64,000 nt of DNA, taken from assembly GCF_001443045.1 (NCBI RefSeq), contig NZ_LKPJ01000007.1:181790-245789 (forward strand). The letters run 5' to 3'. The notes under the pieces were generated by a model. That model was not told the origin of the DNA. It saw only the letters and a list, made by a program, of their open reading frames with translations, and ran no database searches. The translations under genes and the position numbers were made by a program. This document shows positions 47,211 through 56,514 of the stretch, piece by piece. How positions within the stretch are numbered: the first letter of the stretch is position 1; every line of letters starts with the position of its first letter. The DNA comes from Burkholderia ambifaria (GTDB lineage: Bacteria; Pseudomonadota; Gammaproteobacteria; Burkholderiales; Burkholderiaceae).

Positions 47211-49160
47211 TCAGTAGTAGCCGCGCGGACGCAGCGGCTCCACGCCGCCGACGTCGCTCATGTAGGCCTTCCACTGGTCGACCAGCGTGCTGATCACCGA
47301 CGGGTTCTGCGCGGACACGTCGGTCGTCTCGCCGCGATCCGCCGCGAGGTCGTACAGTTGCCAGTGGCCATCGAGCGGCCCGAGCGGCGGCTCGGTCCAC
47401 AACGCCTTCCAACGACCGTCGGCGCTGCGCAGGTACGCGCGGCCATACGCTTCGTCACCGAACGGCGCCGTATGCACTTCGCCCGTCGCCGAGCCGGTGA
47501 GCACCGGCAGCAGCGACTGGCCCGTCACCGGATATACGTAGCGGTTGTTGTAGACGACCTTGCCCTTGTTCTGGTCGACACCCGTCAGCGTGTTCACGAG
47601 CGGCGGCGCCGGCTGCGACGGCGGCGTGACGCCCGCAACCGCGAGGAAGGTCGCCGTGTTGTCCGTCACGTGCGTGAACGCGCGCAGCGTCGGCAACTGC
47701 TGCGTCTGGCCGGCCAACCGAACGATCGTCGGCGTCGACACGCCGCCTTCGGCCGAATAGCCCTTCGTGAGCCGGAACGGCGTCGCGCTCACCTCGGCCC
47801 AGCGCAGCCCGTATTGCAGCCGCTGCGCGTTCTGCTTGCCGTTGTCGGTGCCGAGCGCGGAATAGATCGGCTCCTGTGCGTTCGCGGTGTCGGTCGCCGT
47901 CGGATTCGCGCCCGAGTCGATCGGCCAGCCTTCCGCGCCGTTGTCCGACTGGAACATGATGAACGTGTTGTCGTATTCGCCGATGTCCTTCAGGTGCTGG
48001 ATCAGCAGGCCGATGTTGTAGTCGAGGTTCTCGACCATCCCCGCATAGATCTCCATGTAGCGCGCCTGTGCCTTGCGCTCGGCCGGGCTCAGGCTCGCCC
48101 ATAGCTTGTCGACCTTGCCGGCGCCGTAGTCGCTGTAGCCGTCGGCGGCCGAATGCACGGCACTGACGTACTTCGCGCTCGCGGTGCCGTCATTCGCCGT
48201 CGCCGGCGACGCCGTCGTCGTTTCGGGCAGGCCGTCGAACGGCTTGAAATCGGCGGGAATCAGGCCGAGCGCCTTCTGCCGCGCGATCCGTGCGTTGCGG
48301 ATCGCGTCGTAGCCGGCGTCGTACACGCCCGCGTATTTATGCAGCCACGGGTCCGGCACCTGCAGCGGCCAGTGCGGCGACGTGTATGCCGCGTAGGCAA
48401 AGAACGGTTTGCCATCCTGCTTGTTCGAATCGATGTACGAGATCAGCTTCTGCGTGTAGAAATCCGTCGAATAGAACACGGCCGGGTTGCCGCCCGTACC
48501 GCCCGGCTGTCCGGGCTGGCCTGGCTGCACGTAGCGACCGTCTTCCGTGTAGTTCGACGAGCCGGCCGGCTCGTGCGCGAAGTGGTTCGTCGCCGCGCCG
48601 CCGAGCAGCACGTAGCTGTGCTCGAAGCCCCATTGATCCGGCGTCTGCCCGCTGCCCGTCGTGCTGCCGACGATCCCCGAGCCGATGTGCCACTTGCCCG
48701 CGATGTACGTGTGATAGCCGGCGTCCTTCAGAAGTTGTGCGAACGACAGCGCGCGGTCGTTCAGATAGCCCTCGTAGCCCGGCAGCCCGCGCCGCTCGTC
48801 GGTCGGCACCCCCATCGTGCCTTCGCCGACCAGGTGATGATCGGTGCCGGAAATCAGCATCGCGCGGGTGATCGCGCACACGGTACCGGTGTGATGGTTC
48901 GACAGGATCCGGCCCGATGCGACGAGCGCGTCGAGGTTCGGCGTGTGGATCTCGCCACCGAACGCATGGATATCGGAGTAGCCGAGATCGTCGGCCATGA
49001 TGTACAGGATGTTCGGATGCCTGACTTCGGGCGTCGTACCGGCCTGCGGCGGCGGATCGCTGTCGACGCCGCCGCACGATGCCAGCGACATCGCACCGGC
49101 GATCGCGGCGCACACTACACGGAAACGGAAGGCAAGCAACGGCGAAGCGGACTTTTTCAT
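47211..49160 (-). CDS. Arylsulfatase-like lipoprotein with altered CxPxR motif
   Basis: A 649-residue sulfatase. The N-terminus has a lipobox (SLASCGG). The metal-binding start is ILYIMADDLGYSDIHAFGG. The formylglycine site reads TGTVCAITRAMLISGTDHH: Cys95 and the arginine are kept but the central proline of Cys-x-Pro-x-Arg is Ile97. Later metal ligands lie in MFQSDNGAEGWP. It releases sulfate from organic sulfate esters in the periplasm. The adjacent FGE gene would activate it. It is the first gene of a minus-strand operon with FGE, a binding protein and a YkgJ-like protein. Confidence 0.9.
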   Translation of the reverse strand: MKKSASPLLAFRFRVVCAAIAGAMSLASCGGVDSDPPPQAGTTPEVRHPNILYIMADDLGYSDIHAFGGEIHTPNLDALVASGRILSNHHTGTVCAITRAMLISGTDHHLVGEGTMGVPTDERRGLPGYEGYLNDRALSFAQLLKDAGYHTYIAGKWHIGSGIVGSTTGSGQTPDQWGFEHSYVLLGGAATNHFAHEPAGSSNYTEDGRYVQPGQPGQPGGTGGNPAVFYSTDFYTQKLISYIDSNKQDGKPFFAYAAYTSPHWPLQVPDPWLHKYAGVYDAGYDAIRNARIARQKALGLIPADFKPFDGLPETTTASPATANDGTASAKYVSAVHSAADGYSDYGAGKVDKLWASLSPAERKAQARYMEIYAGMVENLDYNIGLLIQHLKDIGEYDNTFIMFQSDNGAEGWPIDSGANPTATDTANAQEPIYSALGTDNGKQNAQRLQYGLRWAEVSATPFRLTKGYSAEGGVSTPTIVRLAGQTQQLPTLRAFTHVTDNTATFLAVAGVTPPSQPAPPLVNTLTGVDQNKGKVVYNNRYVYPVTGQSLLPVLTGSATGEVHTAPFGDEAYGRAYLRSADGRWKALWTEPPLGPLDGHWQLYDLAADRGETTDVSAQNPSVISTLVDQWKAYMSDVGGVEPLRPRGYY

Positions 49161-49458
49161 TGTTGTGGATCGCTCGATCTACGGGATCGACGATCTTAGC
49201 GGCGCCCGCGCGGCGCCCAAAGTCGGATTCGTCACATGCTAACGGGGTGCGGGAATATGCTCGCGGGCTCGATGGCGTCCCTCTGCATCGGGCCGCCCCA
49301 ATTTCGAGATGAATGACGGAAGCCGCGACGCATAATCCCGTCGCACGCCGCGACGAAAGCGAGCAACCGTATCGCGCTCGAACCGCACCTCGCATGATGC
49401 GCGTCGCAAACACGGCGAGCGGAAGCATCCCGATCACCCAATGCCCTCTGGAGACCCG

Positions 49459-50172
49459 ATGTCAAAAATCACCGACGTACTGAAAGTGCTATCGACCTGC
49501 GAACCCTACCGCCCCGCAAAAGGCCTGTCGATGGAGCGGGCACGCAAAGCGGCGCGACTTCTGCTCGCGGGAGGCGGCGTCTGCTTCGTGCTGCTCGGCG
49601 CATTGGCGCTCTGGCACAAGGCGGCCCCGGCACCGTGGCAGCAGCACGTCGCCATCGTGTTCTACGTACTGACGGTCTTGTTCAGCCTGCTCTCCCTCAT
49701 CGTCGAACCCGTCGCCGGCATCGTCCAGATGTTTCGCTGGAAATCGGAAACGCTGAACACCATCACGCGCGAGGTGGAGACCGACGAGAAGCATGCACTG
49801 CTGCTGGCCGGCTACGACGACAGCACGCTCGAGTATGCGCGACACGTCCTGCAACTCAAGGTGAAGCGCCTCGACGCGCGCGCCGTGTCGTTCTTCGGCG
49901 GCGGAACGGCCGCCTATGCGCTGCTTGCCGTGACGCTCTCGAACATCAAGGACGCCGGTGGCTTGCCGTGGTTGCAGAGTACGCTGACAAGCGGATTCGT
50001 TTCCGGAAATTTCCTGAATACCGCCATCGTATGGGGCATTGCATTGGTCTTCGGGCTGTCCGTCGGCTCGATGGCGTTGAAGGTGGTCCAGTCGCGCTAC
50101 GTCTATCAGGTTGAACTCATCGAGCTCGTGCTGCTGCATCGAACGATGGCGAAGGCGGCCAAGCATGCTTGA
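49459..50172 (+). CDS. Hypothetical membrane protein
   Basis: A 237-residue inner-membrane protein with four predicted helices: LLLAGGGVCFVLLGALALW, HVAIVFYVLTVLFSLLSLIV, AVSFFGGGTAAYALLAVTL and NTAIVWGIALVFGLSVGSMA. A soluble loop of about 60 residues (ETLNTITREVETDEKHALLL onwards) lies between helices 2 and 3. No family is recognised. CTGGAG precedes the ATG at 49459. The 298-base region before it, divergent from the sulfatase gene, holds no gene; no regulatory motif stood out. Confidence 0.72.
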   Translation: MSKITDVLKVLSTCEPYRPAKGLSMERARKAARLLLAGGGVCFVLLGALALWHKAAPAPWQQHVAIVFYVLTVLFSLLSLIVEPVAGIVQMFRWKSETLNTITREVETDEKHALLLAGYDDSTLEYARHVLQLKVKRLDARAVSFFGGGTAAYALLAVTLSNIKDAGGLPWLQSTLTSGFVSGNFLNTAIVWGIALVFGLSVGSMALKVVQSRYVYQVELIELVLLHRTMAKAAKHA

Positions 50173-50217
50173 CCTAGTCGGCACGGCGGGCCGTGCGCAA
50201 CCGCGCAGCTGGCGTGC

Positions 50218-51525
50218 TCATCCGGCACGCCGCGCGGCCAGCGGCATCGCCCGCCGCGAGGCAATCCGCAACCCGAGGACGCCGCCGACGAGCAGCGCCA
50301 CGGCGACCAGCAGCAGCGCGAGATCGTACGAATGCGTCACGTCCTTGATGTGTCCCATCACCGGCGGCAGCGCCAGCCCCGCGATGTTCGCGACCGCGTT
50401 GATCAGCGCGATCGACGCGGCGGCCGTGAGGCCCGACACGTATTCGGTCGTCACGGCCCAGAACACCGGCGTCGCGGCCCAGTTGAACCCGACCGCGAAC
50501 ACGAGCAATGCGTATGCAACGGGCAGCGCGGGCGTATAGATCGCACCGGTCAGCAACGCGCCGGCCAGCAGCATCGGCACGCCGAGATGCAGCGCGCGTT
50601 CGCCGCCGAGGTCCGAATGCCGGCCATTCAGATACATCGCGATGCACGCGAACAGGAACGGCAGTGCGGACAGGCTGCCGACCGCGAAGCTCGATTGCCC
50701 CGACAGGCTCTTCACCAGCAGCGGCAGAAACAGCGTGAGGCCTATCGTGCCGAAGGCCTGCAACAGCCAGAACGCCGCCAACGCCCACACCTTGCCATCG
50801 CCGAACGCGCGCCGCAATGCAGCGCCGTGCGACAGAGGCTCGCGCGGCGTGCCGGCGCGCAATGTCGCTTCGAGCCATGCGCGCTCGTCGGCCGGCAGCC
50901 AACGCGCATGCGCGGGCGTATCGGGCAGCTTCCGCCATACGACGATCCCGAGCAGCAACGCGGGCACGCCTTCGAGCAGGAACAGCCAGCGCCAGCCTTC
51001 GACGCCGAGCACGCCGTTCAGGTTCAGCAGCGCGCCGGACAGCGGCAACCCGATCACCGACGCGAGCGTCGCGCCGATATAGAAGAACGACATCGCCCGC
51101 GCACGATCGCTTTGCGGATACCACGCGGACAGGTAATAGATGATGCCCGGCGTGAACCCCGCTTCAGCCGCACCGAGCAGCAGGCGCATCGCATAGAGCT
51201 GGCCCGGCGTATGCACCGCGCTCATCCCGGCCGCGACGATACCCCACGTGATCATGATGCGTGCGATCCAGCGGCGTGCACCGACACGCGCGAGGAACAG
51301 ATTGCTTGGGACTTCGAAGATGATGTACGTGACGTAGAACAGTCCCGCGCCGAGGCCGTACATCTGCGCACTGAGGCCGAGATCCGCGTTCATCTGCAGC
51401 GCCGCGACCGAGATGTTCGAGCGGTCGATGTACGCGACGAGGTACAGCAGCATCAGGAACGGAATGAGGCGCAGGTTCAGGCGCCGCATCGTCGCGGCGT
51501 GCAACTGCGGAGCGGCAGCATTCAT
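50218..51525 (-). CDS. MFS transporter, anion:cation symporter (ACS) family
   Basis: A 435-residue permease. Helix 1 carries FLMLLYLVAYIDRSNISVAA and helix 4-5 RLLLGAAEAGFTPGIIYYLS, the same signatures as in the transporter at 2104-3414. AGGAGA lies before the ATG. It is likely to import an organic acid; no catabolic gene next to it reveals which. It converges on the membrane protein gene and stands just before the EamA gene remnant. Confidence 0.88.
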   Translation of the reverse strand: MNAAAPQLHAATMRRLNLRLIPFLMLLYLVAYIDRSNISVAALQMNADLGLSAQMYGLGAGLFYVTYIIFEVPSNLFLARVGARRWIARIMITWGIVAAGMSAVHTPGQLYAMRLLLGAAEAGFTPGIIYYLSAWYPQSDRARAMSFFYIGATLASVIGLPLSGALLNLNGVLGVEGWRWLFLLEGVPALLLGIVVWRKLPDTPAHARWLPADERAWLEATLRAGTPREPLSHGAALRRAFGDGKVWALAAFWLLQAFGTIGLTLFLPLLVKSLSGQSSFAVGSLSALPFLFACIAMYLNGRHSDLGGERALHLGVPMLLAGALLTGAIYTPALPVAYALLVFAVGFNWAATPVFWAVTTEYVSGLTAAASIALINAVANIAGLALPPVMGHIKDVTHSYDLALLLVAVALLVGGVLGLRIASRRAMPLAARRAG

Positions 51526-51689
51526 CGGCTTGTCTCCTGGATCGTCTCGCGGGACGGGCGGATGCCACGCACGATCGCGGCATCGTCGCGCCGCGTGAAG
51601 CGCGGCGTCATGCGAAGCAGTCTAGGAGTCGCGCGAAATGCGCGTCAATTATCGGGACGCAGTCTCGATATGTGAGAAATGCCGGCGAG

Positions 51690-52025
51690 TTAGTACCGCA
51701 TCACGAGATACGACCCCGCAGCCGCAAGCGCTATCCCCGGCCACGCGAGCGCGCCGATCGTCTCGCCGAGCACGATAAGCGCGATCAATGCGGTAGCCGG
51801 CGGAATCAGGAAAAACAACGCCGACACGCGCGACGCCTCGCCGTATCGCACCATCGCGAACAGCAGCGAAATCGCGATCAGCGAGTTGCAGATCACGAGA
51901 TACGCGAGCGACCCGGCGAGGCCCGCGGTCCAGTTCACGTGCATCGGTTCGAGTGCGAGCGCGAGTGGCGCGGTCACGGCGAGGCCGACGGTGTACTGCA
52001 CGAGGTTCGCTGTGACGGGATGGAC
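51690..52025 (-). pseudogene. C-terminal remnant of an EamA/DMT-family transporter
   Basis: About 110 residues with four to five helices from the second EamA repeat: VQYTVGLAVTAPLALALEP, LAYLVICNSLIAISLLFAMV, VSALFFLIPPATALIALIVL and LAWPGIALAAAGSYLVMRY with a genuine stop. The first repeat and the start are missing. Upstream of about 52025 the frame runs into antisense of an alcohol dehydrogenase fragment. The gene was cut by a deletion and is not expected to work. Confidence 0.75.
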
Positions 52026-52178
52026 GGTGCCGGGGAAGTCGTCGAAACCGGCCGCGACGCGAAGCGGATCAAGCCGGTGGTCGATCGCGTGTTCGGCTTC
52101 GATGAAGCGCCGCAGGCCTACGCGCACCTGCAGTCGAGGCAGCATTTCTGGAAAGTCGTGATTCGCGTCGCCTCGTAA
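52023..52178 (+). pseudogene. Remnant of a zinc-type alcohol dehydrogenase
   Basis: Two pieces of one family are fused in frame. First comes DGAGEVVETGRD, typical of the N-terminal GroES-like domain of medium-chain dehydrogenases. It runs straight into the C-terminal end IKPVVDRVFGFDEAPQAY and KVVIRVAS with its stop. The Rossmann domain and most of the catalytic domain are gone. A hairpin terminator survives just downstream. With the EamA remnant this marks a deletion that removed the 5' ends of two divergent genes. Confidence 0.72.
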
Positions 52179-52184
52179 CGAAGG

Positions 52185-52210
52185 AAGGCGGCTCGGGCCG
52201 CCTTCTTCCC
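52185..52210 (+). terminator. Hairpin after the alcohol dehydrogenase remnant
   Basis: AAGGCGGC - TCGG - GCCGCCTT followed by CTTCCCCC, seven bases after the remnant's stop codon. It is a typical Burkholderia terminator-like hairpin with a weak pyrimidine tail. It insulates groES from upstream reading. Confidence 0.55.
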
Positions 52211-52284
52211 CCTCCGTCGCTCAACCGCCCCGCCTCGTTCCCCATCCATAGCGCATCCACGCAAATGCTTTTCCGAATCCGTTA

Positions 52285-52343
52285 TTGGATCGCGTCGCCG
52301 CGCGTTTTTATACTCGTCAGCACTCTCTGATGAAGCGTGCCAG
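52285..52343 (+). promoter_or_regulatory. groES promoter with degenerate CIRCE-like repeat
   Basis: TTGGAT (52285-52290) and TATACT (52309-52314), spaced by 18 bases, form a sigma-70-type promoter. Right after the -10 comes TCAGCACTC - 9 bases - GCGTGCCAG (52317-52343). The left half and the nine-base spacing match the HrcA operator CIRCE; the right half is degenerate. Heat regulation by HrcA is possible but unproven. Confidence 0.45.
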
Positions 52344-52375
52344 CCAATTTCGACGCAACAGAACAGGACGAAAAG

Positions 52376-52666
52376 ATGAGCCTACGCCCCTTGCACGACC
52401 GGGTCATCGTGAAGCGACTCGACCAGGAAACCACCACCGCCTCGGGCATCGTGATCCCCGACAGCGCCGCTGAAAAACCCGACCAGGGCGAAGTGATCGC
52501 CGTCGGCCCCGGCCGCAAGGACGCGGACGGCCAGCGCATCGTGCCCGACCTGCGGGTCGGCGAACGCGTGTTGTTCGGCAAGTATGCAGGCCAGGCCGTC
52601 AAGGTGGACGGCAACGAATTCCTCGTGCTGCGTGAGGAAGACATCGTCGCGGTCGTCAATCAATAA
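52376..52666 (+). CDS. groES: Co-chaperonin GroES (additional copy)
   Basis: A complete 96-residue Gro[22 protein letters not shown], the mobile loop [20 protein letters not shown], and the C-terminal [12 protein letters not shown]. It caps GroEL during folding. The gene lies 12 bases before groEL. The absence of general neighbours seen around housekeeping groESL, and the replicon context, suggest this is one of several copies carried by Burkholderia. Confidence 0.95.
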   Translation: MSLRPLHDRVIVKRLDQETTTASGIVIPDSAAEKPDQGEVIAVGPGRKDADGQRIVPDLRVGERVLFGKYAGQAVKVDGNEFLVLREEDIVAVVNQ

Positions 52667-54319
<1,653 letters not shown>

Positions 54320-54370
54320 CGCCAGTCAATGTGGCCCGCCCGAGCCGGGCGACCGCATGCTGTACCCACG

Positions 54371-54403
54371 ACGCGTGGCGGCACCAGTCGCCACGCGTTT
54401 TTT
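54371..54403 (+). terminator. Rho-independent terminator of groES-groEL
   Basis: A perfect 10-bp stem ACGCGTGGCG / CGCCACGCGT with an 8-base loop, followed by TTTTTT, about 50 bases after the groEL stop. Confidence 0.9.
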
Positions 54404-54429
54404 GTTCGCGACCGCCGCGCGCGCCGCCA

Positions 54430-55577
54430 TCAGAACATCTGGCGCAGGCCGATCGCGGCCCCGACGTTGTTGGTCCGGCCGATCTGGTCGACCTTGCCCG
54501 TGAGCGGGTTGGTGGCACCCGGATAGTCGGCGGCGAACGCCCCGTTGCCGCGTGCGAAATCCACCGTGCCATATACCTCGGTATGCTTCGACAGCGCGTA
54601 TTCGGCCAGTACGGTCGCCGAGTAGTTGATCCCGGAGCCGAGCGTGCCATCGAGCCGCTGCGCGTTGCGCGCGTGGCCGTAATAGCCGGCCACCGTGATC
54701 AGCAACGGCGTGGTGGCCTGCCAGTTCGCACCGACGTAGAACGTATCGTCGATGCGATTCGGGCTGCCGCCGACCAGCGTCGGCGCGCCGGCCTGCTGCA
54801 TGTTGAAATCCGTCGTACCCGTCTTGTCCTGGCCGTGCAGCCAGCCGGCGAGCAGGCGGACGGACGGCGTGACCCGATATGCCCCGCTTACATGCAGGAA
54901 GCTCACCTTCGCGCCGTTGACCGCACTGCCGTTCACGGACGACACCGAGGTCTGCTGGAAGCCTGCGTTGATCGATGCGGGCCCTCGCGCGTAGGTCAGC
55001 TCCACGCCGTACGTACTGTCGAGGCCCATCGCACCGGCATGATTGCCGAACCCGTAGATCGCATCGACGCTGAACCCGTTGTACGAGAAGTTGTACTTCA
55101 CGGAGTTCGGCACCGTCAGGTAGTTGCCGATGCCGTTGTACGCCCAGCTATCCTGCCAGTAGTCGCCGACGGTCATCGGATCGAACACGTCGCCCATCGT
55201 GTCGTACAGCGGCGCGTACTGGTTGCCGAACGTCAGCGTGCCGTACCGGTTGCTCGACAGGCCGACGTATGCCTGCCGGCTGAACAGCGTGTTCGCCACG
55301 TGCAGCTTGCCGTCGCCGAGCTCGAAACCGTTTTCGAGACGGAAGATCGCCGACAGCCCCCGCCGAGATCCTCGCTGCCGCGCAAGCCCCAGCGGCTGTG
55401 CGTTTCCGGTCCGACCGTCATCCCGATCAGATCCTTGCCGTCGGGACCGGCGTTCGTCTGATAACGGATCGCCGTATCGACGAGGCCGTACAGCGTAACG
55501 GAGCTCTGCGCGAACGCGGACGATGCTGCAACGGCGAGAACGGCGCCGATACCACCGGTGACGACGATACGTGTCAT
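54430..55577 (-). pseudogene. Gram-negative porin (OmpC-like) interrupted by a frameshift
   Basis: Outer-membrane trimeric porin of the Burkholderia type, in two frames. The 5' part has a signal peptide (VVTGGIGAVLAVAASSAFAQ) and SSVTLYGLVDTAIRYQTNAG up to WGLRGSEDLGGG. The rest continues in another frame from LSAIFRLENGFELGDGKLH to the terminal GRTNNVGAAIGLRQMF. The join lies at a run of five C (plus strand 55357-55361). Adding one base there restores a single frame of 382 residues, the normal porin size. GGAGG precedes the ATG at 55577. It is either a true or phase-variable loss, or a sequencing error. Confidence 0.85.
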
Positions 55578-55805
55578 GAAAGGCCTCCCTGAGCGATTGA
55601 TTTTGTAAGCAGTCCGACAGCATTCGCTGGCGGATGCCGTTACTGCGACCGGGAGAATAATCGGCCATATTCGCGGCACCTATTGCCGCTTCTGGATTGG
55701 ACCTTTCCAGCATCGTCAACAATCGCGGTCGCGGTCGCGGCCGTGCTGCGGCCGCGCATCGCGCTCGGGTAAGATGAAAGCCCTCCCGCTTCGCCGCCCG
55801 CCGCC

Positions 55806-56420
55806 ATGTCGACCACCATCAACACGTTGCTGCCCCTCGCCGGCGTCCTGCTGCTCAGCGTGGCCAGCCCGGGCCAGAACTTCGTGATCGTCACGTCGAC
55901 CGCGGTCGCGCAGCGCCGCGCCGGCGTGATGACCGGGCTCGGCCTCGCCGCCGCATCGGGCACCTGGGCCGCGATCGCGATTGCCGGACTGAGCCTGCTT
56001 GTGACCCACGTCGCCTGGGTACACACCGCACTGCGGCTGGCGGGCGCCACCTACCTGATCTGGCTCGGCCTGAAAATGCTGCTGACCGCGCGCAAGCCGC
56101 TGAGCGTTTCCGCGCCGGCCGCGTCCTGCGGCTGGCACGCCGCGAAGAAAGGCTATGTGGTCAGCATGACGAACCCGAAAGCCGTCGCGTTCTACGGCAG
56201 TATCTTCGCGCTGATGGTACCGGCTCACGCACCGGCATGGTTCGATCTGACGGTCGTCGCATTGTCGATCGGGATCTCGGGCGCGTGGTACTGCGCGATG
56301 GCGCTGCTCGCGTCGCACCCGTCGGTGCGCCGGTTGCTGATCCGGCGCAAGGCCGTACTCGATACGACGGCCGGGCTCTTGTTGATGGGGCTCGGCGGAC
56401 GGATGCTCGCGGGACGTTGA
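55806..56420 (+). CDS. LysE-family amino acid exporter
   Basis: A 204-residue inner-membrane protein with about six helices. The family start is seen in LLPLAGVLLLSVASPGQNFV and the middle in KKGYVVSMTNPKAVAFYGSI, the RhtB/LysE signature (NPK). It exports amino acids or related compounds. It is divergent from the porin gene (228-base gap, no clear motif noted) and converges on the encapsulin cargo gene, separated by a terminator. Confidence 0.9.
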   Translation: MSTTINTLLPLAGVLLLSVASPGQNFVIVTSTAVAQRRAGVMTGLGLAAASGTWAAIAIAGLSLLVTHVAWVHTALRLAGATYLIWLGLKMLLTARKPLSVSAPAASCGWHAAKKGYVVSMTNPKAVAFYGSIFALMVPAHAPAWFDLTVVALSIGISGAWYCAMALLASHPSVRRLLIRRKAVLDTTAGLLLMGLGGRMLAGR

Positions 56421-56447
56421 GCGGCGCCACGTTCCCGCATCGCCACA

Positions 56448-56497
56448 CGAAAAAGGCCGCTTGCGACTTCCCGTTGCCGGGAGTCACAAGCGGCCTT
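56448..56497 (-). terminator. Rho-independent terminator of the encapsulin operon
   Basis: Arms AAGGCCGCTTG (56453-56463) and CAAGCGGCCTT (56487-56497) with an inner stem GACT-TCCCG / CGGGA-GTC. Read on the minus strand the hairpin is followed by TTTTT, so it ends transcription from the cysteine desulfurase gene. Confidence 0.8.
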
Positions 56498-56514
56498 CTC
56501 GCAGACTGCATGCC

